This document shows positions 44,401 through 52,389 of a stretch of 64,000 bases of DNA, one piece after another. The stretch's first letter is position 1. Each line of letters opens with the position of its first letter. This DNA is from Novosphingobium sp. Leaf2. Lineage in GTDB: Bacteria > Pseudomonadota > Alphaproteobacteria > Sphingomonadales > Sphingomonadaceae. The position numbers and the translations under genes were made by a program. Under the pieces are notes generated by a model that worked only from the letters and a program-made list of their open reading frames with translations, was not told where the DNA came from and searched no databases. The DNA lies in NCBI RefSeq assembly GCF_001421325.1, contig NZ_LMJY01000001.1, positions 317,501 to 381,500 on the forward strand, in the 5' to 3' direction.

Positions 44401-45941
44401 ATGACGATGCCGGTCACCACGATGCCGATGCAGATCAGGTGCGGCTTGACCACGGCGAAGTCGAAATAGGTCTGGTCGAGCAGCGAGCCCTTGTCGGTCA
44501 CGTTGAACTTGCCCTTCCGGGGCTGGAACCACGTCATCACCGTGGGCTTGACCAGGTGGAACGCCAGGATCGTTTCGTACACTTCGCCCCAATACGGACG
44601 GCGCCAGCCTTCCTGCACGCGCTCGTTCGCGACCGACGAGCAGAACAGGTGCGGCATCGCATACGCGAAGATCAGCGAGGCGGAGGCCTGCACGATGTTC
44701 TGGCCGAACATAAGGTAGGCCAGCGGACTGGTCAGGAACACGATGCGCGGCAGCGGATACTGGAAGTGCATCATCGCGTTTAGGTAGCACAAGCGCTGCT
44801 GCCAGGTGAGGCCGCGGCCCAGCAGCGGATTGTCGATGCGCATGATCTGCGTCATGCCGCGCGCCCAGCGGATGCGTTGGCCCACGTGAAGGACCAGGCG
44901 CTCCGTCGCCAGCCCGGCAGAAAGGCGCGCGCTGATGTAAGCGGTGTTCCACCCGGTGCGCTGCAGCTTGAGTGCGGTGTGCGCGTCCTCGGTCACCGTT
45001 TCGCCGGCAAAGCCGTTGGTTTCCATCAGCGCTTCGCGCCGGATGATCGCGCACGAACCGCAGAAAAAGGTGGCGTTCCACAAGTCGTTGCCGCCCTGCA
45101 CCGGGCCATAGAACAAGTCGCCTTCGCCGGGCATGTCGTTGCCCATGGTGGAGGCCAGGTTGCGCTGCACGGGGTCGGGCGAATACATGTGGTGCGGGGT
45201 CTGGATCAGCGCCAGGCGCGGGTCCTGCTGGAACCAGCCGACGGTCAACTGCAGGAAGGCGCGGGTCGGCACGTGGTCGCAATCGAAGATGGCGATCAGT
45301 TCGCCGTCGGTTTTCTTCATCGCCGCGTTGAGGTTGCCCGCCTTGGCGTGCAGGTTGTTGTCACGCGTGATGTAGCCGCAGCCCGCTTCCTTGGCGAAAG
45401 CGCGGAATTCCGGGCGCTTGCCGTCGTCCAGGATGAACACACGGTAGCGGTCCGCCGGATAGTCCAGATCCTGCGCGGCGAAGACCGTGTTGCGCACGAT
45501 CTCCAGGCTTTCGTTATAGGTGGGGATGTAGATATCGACCGTGGGCCAGGTGTCAGGCGTGCCTTCCGGCTCGATCACCGGGCGATCAAGCGGCCAGCTG
45601 GTCTGCAGGAAGCCCAGCAGCAGGATCACCCACGCGTACAGTTCCGCCAGATACAGCACGCCGCCGAAGAAGAATTCGAGCGGGGTGTTGAACGCCAGCG
45701 TCTGCGTGGTGCGCCAGAACAGGTAGCGGGTGGACACCATGACGGCGAGCAGGCCAACCGCCAGCGCGCCCTTGCGGCCGGGCCAGCGCTTGAGCAACAA
45801 CGCGCCGGCCATCGTGACGGCAGCGCAGATCCATTGCGCCGGGCCGTCCAGCGGCACGCCGATCACCAGCGCCGCAATCAGCACGATGCCCAGCACGGTG
45901 ACGATCCGTCCCGGCTTGCTCGAAAGGATGTTGGCGATCAT
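41478..45941 (-). CDS. bcsA: Fused cellulose synthase BcsA-BcsB
   Basis: 1487 residues, a single open frame encoding both subunits. BcsA part (1-735): transmembrane helices, GT2 domain with DDG172-174, DCD220-222, TED317-319 and the QRIRW motif at 355-359, then a PilZ domain near 555-655 (ETRQAR, DISMGG588-593) that binds c-di-GMP. A helix at about 736-755 resets topology, followed by the periplasmic BcsB part (about 770-1450) with RLTLKDLRISRPIRLAGTRG and LRLIGHYARDCEDPFHSSLW, and a final membrane anchor. BcsA polymerises UDP-glucose and BcsB guides the chain. Fused acsAB is known in Komagataeibacter; most proteobacteria have separate genes. Confidence 0.96.
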   Translation of the reverse strand: MIANILSSKPGRIVTVLGIVLIAALVIGVPLDGPAQWICAAVTMAGALLLKRWPGRKGALAVGLLAVMVSTRYLFWRTTQTLAFNTPLEFFFGGVLYLAELYAWVILLLGFLQTSWPLDRPVIEPEGTPDTWPTVDIYIPTYNESLEIVRNTVFAAQDLDYPADRYRVFILDDGKRPEFRAFAKEAGCGYITRDNNLHAKAGNLNAAMKKTDGELIAIFDCDHVPTRAFLQLTVGWFQQDPRLALIQTPHHMYSPDPVQRNLASTMGNDMPGEGDLFYGPVQGGNDLWNATFFCGSCAIIRREALMETNGFAGETVTEDAHTALKLQRTGWNTAYISARLSAGLATERLVLHVGQRIRWARGMTQIMRIDNPLLGRGLTWQQRLCYLNAMMHFQYPLPRIVFLTSPLAYLMFGQNIVQASASLIFAYAMPHLFCSSVANERVQEGWRRPYWGEVYETILAFHLVKPTVMTWFQPRKGKFNVTDKGSLLDQTYFDFAVVKPHLICIGIVVTGIVMSVVKWAFFPYMFNIQTDTLVLNVAWALFSLAILLAAVSVARETRQARVDIRIPVALPVTAYLNSGHTVPGTTIDISMGGAAIALPAELPTKDRSVRHITMAMGDDVLSIPVETVRTNDTNAYVRFEKLDIMAGRHLVRAVMGRADAWQSNPPAPVGSLRSFADILRVDMVTIKRMLRLNRTERSRARVFAAAAKKAALAAAKDAPAPDPRTPGGKSWVPFAKAAAVAGAIVLGAAGLLLGTSEVHAQTPAQARPAVATQPGTTPAVGGLAERLTLKDLRISRPIRLAGTRGEIGIPFGMRQDRVVTGAVLRLQLAWSPSMLDDLSQLVIIVNGEVVQTLPLTRAQAAGQMIEVPVNPALFLPGDNQLNLRLIGHYARDCEDPFHSSLWANVSNTRSWFDFNYQPLPYGPDLSRLPLPFFDKGQNVPLRMPFVFAAQPRGGELQAAAATASWLGALASYRGFSFPPSVGTIPRGNAIVFLKSGQGIPGLDIAPPTGASAAAMRNPNDPNGTLLVIMGRNDDELRTAAAAVALGRGVFGGQRMNFDGVRIPAWPRYGALRWLSTDKPVELGSIMEPYALQGMGIPPGPLSARFRVAPDLFFWPREGGKLNLGYRYPVAKWLDQRASRLDVSINGQYLKTLPLGASFWSALFGGGGAKSQDSDASVMLPRYNLFGQNELTFDYNLIIADKKKCTGTLPDNVRVSLDPKSTIDLSSAYHAILMPDLATFAGAGFPFTASPDLSQTTIVVAQNPSMASVEALLTLMGRFGDSTGVPVTAVTVTSTMDADALSSQDVLVIGGTQLAQADMFSNSPVRFENGRLRVAERSPLQWITSLFGGTQRDDPMKAAPLVYDARGFSGIVSFRSPYAADRTVVALLADDGAALPDLVQGMTDVKVNASIQGDLAVTRGDGMTSFAISDRYWVGSLPIWMKLAYWTSQRPWLLGLFTLALAVILAGPAYLYFRRQAQKRLGRQDDHP

Positions 45942-46690
45942 GCGGCCCTGCTGGCGGAAGGCGAACCGTGCGCACCGCGCGCAACCCAGGGGCGGCCCGG
46001 CGTATCGAGCGCGGGGATCACCGCTGCGCCGATCGCGCGCACATCGACGAGCGCGGCGCTGGAGGGCGCGTATTTGGAAAGCGGCTGCAGCATCGCGATC
46101 GCCTCGGGCACCGCTTCGTCCAGCCGCACCCGGCCCAGCAGGCGGGTGCCGACCAGTTCGCGCAGGAACGCGGCGCTGTGGCGGGACAGGCGGCGGGTTT
46201 CATCCAGCGCGTTGATCACGAAAGTGGTGGCGGCAATGTTTTCGGGGCTCGCCTCGTCCAGCACCTGCGGCATCAGCGCCAGGGTATCGGGCGCGGCGTT
46301 GAGCACGCAGACCGACGCGCTGGCGTGCGGAACGATGCGCCGGGCGAAGGTGTATTCGCTGGCCGGAACGTCGATCACCATCACTTTGTCCATCCCCGTT
46401 TCGAGATAGCCCATCTCGCCCAGCACGGGCACGAAATCGGGGTCGTCCAGCGCGGGCAGATGGCTGCGCAAATTGATTCCGCCCGCCAGCACGGCGTCTT
46501 CGGCCGGTGCGAACAACGAGGGCAGGGTCAGCGCTGGCTGCAGGCCGAAGTGCAACGGCAGGGTGTTGCGCGGCGCGACCGTAAGCACGGTCACGTCCGC
46601 GCCCATTTCCGACAGGGCCATCGCCAGGTGCGATGCGATGAAGGTGGTTCCTGCGCCGCCTTTGAGGCCGTGGCATACGATAAGAGGCAT
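45938..46690 (-). CDS. bcsQ: Cellulose biosynthesis protein BcsQ (MinD/ParA-like ATPase)
   Basis: 250 residues from the ATG at 46690, which overlaps the upstream gene stop. A deviant Walker A KGGAGTT (10-16) opens the protein (MPLIVCHGLKGGAGTTFIAS), followed by MALSEMGADVTVLTVAPRNT, the central VMVIDVPASEY and TTFVINALDETRRLSRHS. This is the MinD-like BcsQ, which in enterobacteria localises the synthase at the pole with BcsR. It overlaps bcsAB by 4 bp. The 5' continuation of the frame upstream of 46690 is not BcsQ-like. Confidence 0.9.
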   Translation of the reverse strand: MPLIVCHGLKGGAGTTFIASHLAMALSEMGADVTVLTVAPRNTLPLHFGLQPALTLPSLFAPAEDAVLAGGINLRSHLPALDDPDFVPVLGEMGYLETGMDKVMVIDVPASEYTFARRIVPHASASVCVLNAAPDTLALMPQVLDEASPENIAATTFVINALDETRRLSRHSAAFLRELVGTRLLGRVRLDEAVPEAIAMLQPLSKYAPSSAALVDVRAIGAAVIPALDTPGRPWVARGAHGSPSASRAA

Positions 46691-47037
46691 CAGATTTCCC
46701 CGCGTGAGCCAAGGTCGGACAAGTGGCGTAACATGGCGCGTACGTCCTGCGCCTGGGCGCCGCGCCGGTCGCTGGCACTGCCCGGGGAGGCCGATCCCTG
46801 GCCATAGCGGCTGAACAGCGCGTTCAGCGGTTCGGACTGCAGGGGCTGGAAGGTTTCGACGATCGCGGGTTCGGGCGCAGGCGCTTCCGTCTGGTCGATG
46901 GCCTGCAGGCGCGGATCGCGCAGCAGCGCCTCCAGGATCGGCCACAGCTCCAGCTCTGAGAAGCGGTCTTCGAATTCCTTGTAGGCAAAGTCGTTCTTGC
47001 CAAGCTTGTCGAGCAGATTTCTGGCGTCGATGCGCAT
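46690..47037 (-). CDS. Small cellulose-operon protein, BcsR/BcsP-like
   Basis: 115 residues, first gene of the bcs operon. The N-terminal half (KEFEDRFSELELWPILEALL) resembles BcsR-type sequence before an acidic/Pro linker, and the C-terminal part carries LNALFSRYG, similar to the L-x-x-x-F-x-R-L motif of BcsO/BcsP proteins. BcsR-type proteins stabilise BcsQ and regulate the synthase. The assignment rests on position (directly upstream of bcsQ, 1-bp overlap) and these weak similarities; it is not a confident family match. Confidence 0.55.
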   Translation of the reverse strand: MRIDARNLLDKLGKNDFAYKEFEDRFSELELWPILEALLRDPRLQAIDQTEAPAPEPAIVETFQPLQSEPLNALFSRYGQGSASPGSASDRRGAQAQDVRAMLRHLSDLGSRGEI

Positions 47038-47357
47038 ACGAACCCCCGTGTGAGTACGTATTTTCTGCGCGTAAAATGGTTAAAAAAGCGTAACGGGCCG
47101 CGGGCAGGCCCATGCCCGCCACGCCCGAAATTCCCCAAAAGCCCCCGCCCGGATAGAATTTCTTCAGAAGAAAAGGACGCAGCCGGCCCAGATTTTGTAA
47201 TCCTGTGTTATGTTAACCATGATCTATAACTGCACAAACAGACCTGCGCCAATAGCGAATCAGGAGATTTACGCATCCGGTCACGGGTGAGACGGCAACT
47301 GTTGCGCAATAGACTCAGCGGTGCCGGGTTGGGCAGACCCGAAGGAGAATCACCCCT
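47038..47357. promoter_or_regulatory. Divergent promoter region between the bcs operon and the PilZ gene
   Basis: A 320-bp gene-free stretch, A/T-rich at both ends. On the plus strand TTGTAA-N17-CATGAT (47197-47225) is the best candidate for pilZ, with a second -10-like TATAAC at 47227. Upstream of the bcs operon no convincing -35/-10 pair was found. I looked for a c-di-GMP riboswitch and saw no match. Confidence 0.4.
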
Positions 47358-47744
47358 ATGCCAGTACCCGATCCAGACTGGCGCGCAGCTCTGCCTACCG
47401 CTCTGCCATCCTCCGAAGAGGGGGCGGGGGAACGGCGGCACGCACGCGCGGCAGTGGAGATGCTGGCCCGCTTTCGGCGTGGCATCACCTCGTCCACGGT
47501 GATGCTCAAGGATCTGACCCCGCTTGGCGCGCGGGTGGAGGGGGTCGGCGCGCTTGAACCGGACGAGTTCGTCAGCCTGGCATTGCCGGGTTGCCGCCCG
47601 TCGATGGCCTTTGTCGCCTGGGCCAACGACCATTGCGCGGGGCTGCAGTTCGTCGAACCGCTGAGCACCGCGCAGTTCGAGGATCTGGCGCGTCAGTATG
47701 GCCTTGCCGCCGATGTGCCGCCACCGCTTCGCCCGCTGGGCTGA
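47358..47744 (+). CDS. PilZ domain protein
   Basis: 128 residues. The c-di-GMP binding motifs are partly visible: RRHARAAVEMLARFRRG (RxxxR) and DLTPLGARVEG (the second motif, with Thr in place of the usual Ser). VSLALPG and VAWANDHCAGLQFVEPL continue the beta-barrel. It is preceded by AAGGAG and transcribed away from the bcs operon, whose synthase also carries a PilZ domain. It likely reads c-di-GMP, possibly for cellulose or motility control, but its target is unknown. Confidence 0.85.
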   Translation: MPVPDPDWRAALPTALPSSEEGAGERRHARAAVEMLARFRRGITSSTVMLKDLTPLGARVEGVGALEPDEFVSLALPGCRPSMAFVAWANDHCAGLQFVEPLSTAQFEDLARQYGLAADVPPPLRPLG

Positions 47745-47756
47745 CGCGGCGACTTT

Positions 47757-48836
47757 TCAGGATACCGCGGGTTCCAGCAGGCGCAGCGTTCCCGCATCGG
47801 CGTCGATCTCGGCCATGGTGCCGGACGGGATGCTGATCTGCCCCGCGACATGGCCGATCATCATGCCCTGAAATGCCGGGACGCCCAGGCTGGCGAAACG
47901 GCGATCGAGCACTTCGTAGACCGTGAAGTTGGAAAAGCCGCCGTCCGGGTTCTCGCAGTGCGTGCATTGCCCGAAAACCACACCCGCCACTTTGCCAAGG
48001 ATGCCGGAAAGCGCCAACTGGGTGAGCATACGGTCGATCCGGTATTCGGATTCGTTGGTTTCTTCCAGAAACAGGATCGCGCCGGTGAAATCAGGCAGAT
48101 ACGGCGTGCCCACCAAGGCGGTCAGGACAGACAAGTTGCCGCCCAGCAGCCGTCCGCGCGCTTTCCCGCCGCGAAACGTCCTGGCGCCCGACCCGCGCCC
48201 GCCAAGGTTCGGCCCCGAGTAGGACGGCGTGGCATACGTGGGCATGGCCCCTTCAAACGCGATCTGCCTGAACGATTCCCAAGACGCCGGCGGCCAGGAG
48301 GTGGACGCATTGGGGCCGTGGATCGATACGATCCCGGTCCTGGCCAGCGCCATGTGCAGGGCGGTATTGTCGCTGAACCCTGCGAACAGCTTGGGTTTGC
48401 GGCGGATCGCGGCAAAGTCCAGATAGGGCAGCAGCCGGGCCGATCCCCACCCGCCGCGCACCGCCATGATGGCACGCACGCCGTCGTCTGCGAACATCGC
48501 CATCAGATCGTGCGCGCGCACCGTGTCTGACCCGGCAAGATACCCCTCCCGCGTGGTGAGGTGCGGGGCGAAGCGCGGCTCCAGCCCCATCGCTCGCACC
48601 GTGGCGCCGATCTCGTCAATGCCGAACCGGTCGGCCACGAAGCCGGCGGGCGCCACCAGACCCAGCACGTCGCCATTGCGAAGACGCGGGGGCCGGACCA
48701 TATCGTGCGCCATTGGCGGCGTCGCCGTGCGTGCGAAGGCTCCGATGCCCGGCAGCACACAGGCCGCGCCGCCGATCTGGAAAAGTGCGCGCCTCCGCGT
48801 CAGGGGGCGCGTTTGCGTGTGTCCGCTCGTCATCAT
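47757..48836 (-). CDS. LD-carboxypeptidase (peptidase family S66), Tat- or Sec-exported
   Basis: 359 residues. The N-terminus LTRRRALFQIGGAACVLPGI is Tat-like (RRRALF), followed by about 20 residues of linker. The S66 core has LGLVAPAGFV, the nucleophile serine in FAGFSDNTALH, and the Glu and His partners in ILFLEETNESEYRIDRML and GMMIGHVAGQISIP. Such enzymes remove the terminal D-Ala from tetrapeptide stems during murein recycling; here the signal suggests a periplasmic form. Start at 48836 or 48833 cannot be separated. Convergent with pilZ, 12 bp apart. Confidence 0.9.
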   Translation of the reverse strand: MMTSGHTQTRPLTRRRALFQIGGAACVLPGIGAFARTATPPMAHDMVRPPRLRNGDVLGLVAPAGFVADRFGIDEIGATVRAMGLEPRFAPHLTTREGYLAGSDTVRAHDLMAMFADDGVRAIMAVRGGWGSARLLPYLDFAAIRRKPKLFAGFSDNTALHMALARTGIVSIHGPNASTSWPPASWESFRQIAFEGAMPTYATPSYSGPNLGGRGSGARTFRGGKARGRLLGGNLSVLTALVGTPYLPDFTGAILFLEETNESEYRIDRMLTQLALSGILGKVAGVVFGQCTHCENPDGGFSNFTVYEVLDRRFASLGVPAFQGMMIGHVAGQISIPSGTMAEIDADAGTLRLLEPAVS

Positions 48837-48928
48837 GCCAGCCTAAGGCTTGCACGAAGCGATGCAACCGGGCGCTCGCAGGTTGATTTGTATCCGGCGC
48901 CTATTTTGCGCCGGGCCATGGAGCATTG

Positions 48929-49804
48929 ATGACCGAAGCCGAAGATAAAGACCTGACCCAGCGCCGTTTCTACAAGGCCGATCAGGAAGCCAGTTTCGCC
49001 GACAGGCACGCCGAAACCGTTCAGACCGAGCATCCCGCGTATCGCCTCGCCTATCGCGATACCGATTTCATCCTGCGCGATGAACTGCGACCGGTGCGCT
49101 TCCAGCTGGAACTGCTCAAGCCCGAGATGCTGCTGGAGGAAGCCAATATCGGCTCCACCCTGGTGATGTACGGATCGGCGCGCATTCCGTCGCCCGAGCA
49201 GGCCGATGCCGTCGTGGCGGCAGCTGGCAGCGGCGATCTGAAAGCGGTGGCGGAGCGGCTTGCCGCAAAGGCGAAGTATTACGACGAGGCGCGCAAGCTG
49301 GCCCGGATCGCCAGCAGTTGCGCTATCGTGGAAAAGGGCATGCGCCAGTTCGTGGTCTGCTCCGGCGGCGGTCCCTCGATCATGGAAGCGGCCAATCGCG
49401 GCGCGGCTGACGTGGGCGCGGAATCGCTGGGCCTTAACATCGTGCTGCCACACGAGCAGGCCCCCAACCGCTACGTGACGCCGCGCCTTTCGTTTCAGTT
49501 CCACTACTTCGCGCTGCGCAAGATGCACTTCCTGCTGCGCGCCCGCGCGGTGGCGGTGTTCCCCGGCGGCTTTGGCACGTTCGACGAGTTCTTCGAACTG
49601 CTCACCCTGATCCAGACCGGCAAGATGAAGCCGATCCCGATCCTGCTGTATGGGCGCGAGTTCTGGGAGCGGGTGATCAACTTCGACGCGCTGGCCGAAG
49701 AAGGCGTGATCAATCCGGCCGACACCAAGCTGTTCCGCTGGTGCGAAACCGCCGAGGAAGGCTGGGGCCACGTGAAGGCCTTCTACGAACTGGAATGCGA
49801 CTGA
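48929..49804 (+). CDS. LOG family protein (cytokinin riboside monophosphate phosphoribohydrolase-like)
   Basis: 291 residues from the ATG at 48929 (GGAG upstream; an in-frame TTG one codon earlier was not used). The LOG motifs are present: VVCSGGGPSIMEAANRGAAD and the PGGFGTFDEFFE stretch (PGGxGTxxE), with the Arg in RYVTPRLSFQF. LOG proteins split AMP or cytokinin ribotides to base plus ribose phosphate. The roughly 80-residue N-terminal extension (LTQRRFYKADQEASFADRHA) is longer than in the plant and short bacterial LOGs. The physiological substrate is unknown. Confidence 0.92.
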   Translation: MTEAEDKDLTQRRFYKADQEASFADRHAETVQTEHPAYRLAYRDTDFILRDELRPVRFQLELLKPEMLLEEANIGSTLVMYGSARIPSPEQADAVVAAAGSGDLKAVAERLAAKAKYYDEARKLARIASSCAIVEKGMRQFVVCSGGGPSIMEAANRGAADVGAESLGLNIVLPHEQAPNRYVTPRLSFQFHYFALRKMHFLLRARAVAVFPGGFGTFDEFFELLTLIQTGKMKPIPILLYGREFWERVINFDALAEEGVINPADTKLFRWCETAEEGWGHVKAFYELECD

Positions 49805-49817
49805 TCGCCTGCCGCGC

Positions 49818-50567
49818 TTAGCGCACGGCGTGATGCCCCAGCGGCCCATGCCCCGCGCCGAAGCCCGGCGCGGCGAGCAGGGCGGCGCGCACGAAATCGC
49901 GCGCGTCCTCGATCGCGTCCGCCAGTGGTGCGCCCTGGCCCAGGAATGTGGTGATGGCGCTGGACAGGGTGCAGCCGGTGCCGTGGGTGTGCGCGGTCTC
50001 GATGCGCGGCGCGGTCCATACCTGAGGTTCGCTGCCCGGCGTGACCAGCCGATCGACAACCATGTCGCCCGGCGCGTCGCCGCCCTTGGCCAGGTAGGCG
50101 ACGTTCCGTGCGGCCAGCCCGGCGTCTCCGCCCAGCGCGACCAGTTCATCGACGTTGGGGGTGGTCAGGCTGGCGATCGCCATCAGCCGCTCGAACGCGG
50201 CCACCGTTTCAGCGTCGGCCAGCACCGCACCGGCGGTGGAAATCATCACCGGATCGAACACGATCGGCACGCCCAGCCCGGCGATCCGGTCCGCCACCAC
50301 GTGCGCCACGGCGGCGCTGCCCAGCATGCCGATCTTGATCGCATCCACCCCGATGTCCGAGAGGCACGCGTCGATCTGCGCCGCCACCAGTTCGGGAGAA
50401 AGCGCTTGCGCCAGGGTTACTCCGGTGGAGTTTTGCGCGGTGATCGCGGTGATCGCGGTCATCGCGTAGCCACCCAGCAGCGTGATCGTCTTGATGTCGG
50501 CCTGGATGCCGGCACCGCCGGAACTGTCGGACCCGGCGATGGAAAGGATGCGAGGGGGCTGGTTCAT
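49818..50567 (-). CDS. thiD: Hydroxymethylpyrimidine/phosphomethylpyrimidine kinase
   Basis: 249 residues, the family length. ThiD features are ILSIAGSDSSGGAGIQADIK at the N-terminus, AIKIGMLGSAAVAHVVAD and the phosphate-binding THGTGCTLSSAI near residue 215. The substrate/ATP loop is YLAKGGDAPGDMVVD, in place of the more usual KGGHL. It phosphorylates HMP and then HMP-P for thiamin synthesis. No other thi gene is adjacent and no THI-box (TPP riboswitch) was seen upstream. Confidence 0.95.
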   Translation of the reverse strand: MNQPPRILSIAGSDSSGGAGIQADIKTITLLGGYAMTAITAITAQNSTGVTLAQALSPELVAAQIDACLSDIGVDAIKIGMLGSAAVAHVVADRIAGLGVPIVFDPVMISTAGAVLADAETVAAFERLMAIASLTTPNVDELVALGGDAGLAARNVAYLAKGGDAPGDMVVDRLVTPGSEPQVWTAPRIETAHTHGTGCTLSSAITTFLGQGAPLADAIEDARDFVRAALLAAPGFGAGHGPLGHHAVR

Positions 50568-50637
50568 GATTCGTCCCTACGCGCTGCAGGGCCAGAGAGT
50601 CGAGCCAGGCATTTTGCCCAGGCGCTTCCGGTCTGCG

Positions 50638-50865
50638 TCAGCCCTTGAAGTGCCGCACTTTCGAAGGTGGGGCGGAATCGTGATGCTGGCGGGCGCGGGT
50701 CGGCCGGTCGGTCAGTTCGCCGCCGCATTGCGGGCACTGATCGTCCAGCGCTTCGGCGCAGTCCGCGCAGTAGGTGCATTCGAAGCTGCAGATGAAGGCA
50801 CCGGGCGCTTGTGCTGGCAGATCGACGCCGCAGCGCTGGCAATCGGGGCGCATTTCCAGGGCCAT
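50638..50865 (-). CDS. DUF1272 zinc-ribbon-like small protein
   Basis: 75 residues with four Cys pairs: CQRCG, CSFEC, CADC and CPQCG. The opening [20 protein letters not shown] and the SFECTYCADCAE core match DUF1272, a small metal-binding family of unknown role. The start overlaps the glmM stop (TGATG), so it is translationally coupled to glmM. Confidence 0.88.
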   Translation of the reverse strand: MALEMRPDCQRCGVDLPAQAPGAFICSFECTYCADCAEALDDQCPQCGGELTDRPTRARQHHDSAPPSKVRHFKG

Positions 50866-52205
50866 CAGGCGGCTGCCTTCTCAACCGCGTGGCAGATCGA
50901 GGCGACGGCGGCTTCCACATCGTTCGCATCGTCGCCCTCGGCCATGACGCGGATGACCGGCTCGGTGCCGGACGGGCGGATCACCAGCCGCCCCCGCCCG
51001 TCAAGCGAGGCCTGGGCATCGGCGATGGCCGCCTTTACGCTGTCCGCTTCCAGCGGCTTGCCGCCCGCGAAGCGCACGTTGCGGAGCAGCTGGGGCACGG
51101 CATCGAACAAGTGCAGCAGTTCGCTGGCGCGCTTGCCGGACTGCACCAGCGCGGCCAGCACCTGCAAGGCGGCCACGGTGCCGTCCCCGGTGGTGGCATG
51201 ATCGAGCAGGATCATGTGGCCGGACTGTTCGCCGCCCACGTTGAAACCGCCGCTGCGCATCCGCTCCAGCACATGGCGATCGCCCACGGCGGTGCGTTCC
51301 AGCGTCAGGCCCTGGCCCTGCAGGTAGCGTTCGAGGCCGAGGTTGGACATTACTGTGGCCACCACGCCGCCCCCGCGTAGCGTGCCCTGCGCGGCCAGAC
51401 GGCTGCCGATAAGGGCCATGATCTGGTCTCCATCCACGGTCTGGCCTTTTTCGTCGACCACGATGAGCCGGTCCGCATCGCCATCCAGCGCGATGCCGAT
51501 ATCCGCGCCGGAGGACACCACGGTTTCCTGCAGAAGTTCGACATGGGTGGAGCCACACCGGTCGTTGATGTTCTTGCCGTTGGGGTTGACGCCCACCGCC
51601 ACTACTTCGGCGCCCAGTTCCCAGAAGGCGGACGGGGCCACCTGGTATGCCGCGCCGTTGGCGCAATCGACCGCGATCTTCAGCCCGTCCAGTCGCACGG
51701 TCGAAGGCAGCGAGGCCTTGACCGCGTGGATGTAGCGACCACGGGCATCGTCGATGCGGCGGGCACGGCCGATCTCGGGCGCATCCGCCAGCGCCATGTC
51801 CTGCGCCAGCATCGCCTCGATCGCCAGTTCGTCCTCGTCCGACAGTTTGAAGCCGTCCGGGCCGAACAGCTTGATGCCGTTGTCCTCGTACGGGTTGTGG
51901 CTGGCCGAGATCATCACGCCCACATCGGCGCGCAGTTCGCGGGTCAGCAGCGCCACGGCGGGGGTCGGCATCGGGCCCAGCAGCACCACGTCCATGCCCA
52001 CGCTGGTAAAGCCGGCCACCATCGCGTTTTCCAGCATGTAGCCGGACAGGCGCGTGTCCTTGCCGATCACCACGCGGTGGCGGTGGGTGCCGCGCAGAAA
52101 CCGGGTGCCCGCCGCCTGCCCCACTTTCATCGCGGTTGCGGCGGTCATCGCGCCCTGGTTGGTGCGGCCGCGAATACCGTCGGTGCCGAAGAACTGCTTG
52201 CCCAT
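50865..52205 (-). CDS. glmM: Phosphoglucosamine mutase
   Basis: 446 residues from the ATG at 52205 ([18 protein letters not shown]); the frame continues upstream but that part is not GlmM. The phosphoserine loop MISASHNP places the catalytic serine at 102. The metal loop is [12 protein letters not shown] and the phosphate-binding loop [12 protein letters not shown]. The enzyme turns glucosamine-6-phosphate into glucosamine-1-phosphate for UDP-GlcNAc and hence peptidoglycan and lipopolysaccharide. DUF1272 overlaps its stop. Confidence 0.97.
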   Translation of the reverse strand: MGKQFFGTDGIRGRTNQGAMTAATAMKVGQAAGTRFLRGTHRHRVVIGKDTRLSGYMLENAMVAGFTSVGMDVVLLGPMPTPAVALLTRELRADVGVMISASHNPYEDNGIKLFGPDGFKLSDEDELAIEAMLAQDMALADAPEIGRARRIDDARGRYIHAVKASLPSTVRLDGLKIAVDCANGAAYQVAPSAFWELGAEVVAVGVNPNGKNINDRCGSTHVELLQETVVSSGADIGIALDGDADRLIVVDEKGQTVDGDQIMALIGSRLAAQGTLRGGGVVATVMSNLGLERYLQGQGLTLERTAVGDRHVLERMRSGGFNVGGEQSGHMILLDHATTGDGTVAALQVLAALVQSGKRASELLHLFDAVPQLLRNVRFAGGKPLEADSVKAAIADAQASLDGRGRLVIRPSGTEPVIRVMAEGDDANDVEAAVASICHAVEKAAA

Positions 52206-52389
52206 TGACTGACCTTTGAGGAAATTTGCCCGGTGTAGCGCATGGCCATGGGGCATCGGCGGTTACCGCGGGTTGAACGCGCTCTTAAAGTTTGTTTAGA
52301 ATCCGCTCCGAAACGGACTTCAGGCCGCGCTTGTAGCGGCTTACCACGCAAATTGCCATCTGTGGCCGCGCCCCCTATCTGTGGCCGCG

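Noticed and set aside
47240..47357. Possible c-di-GMP riboswitch upstream of the PilZ gene
   Set aside because: The stretch folds and contains short G-rich motifs, but the GEMM-I core sequences are absent.
50568..50637. TPP riboswitch or attenuator near thiD
   Set aside because: No THI-box sequence; the gap is too short and lies downstream of DUF1272.
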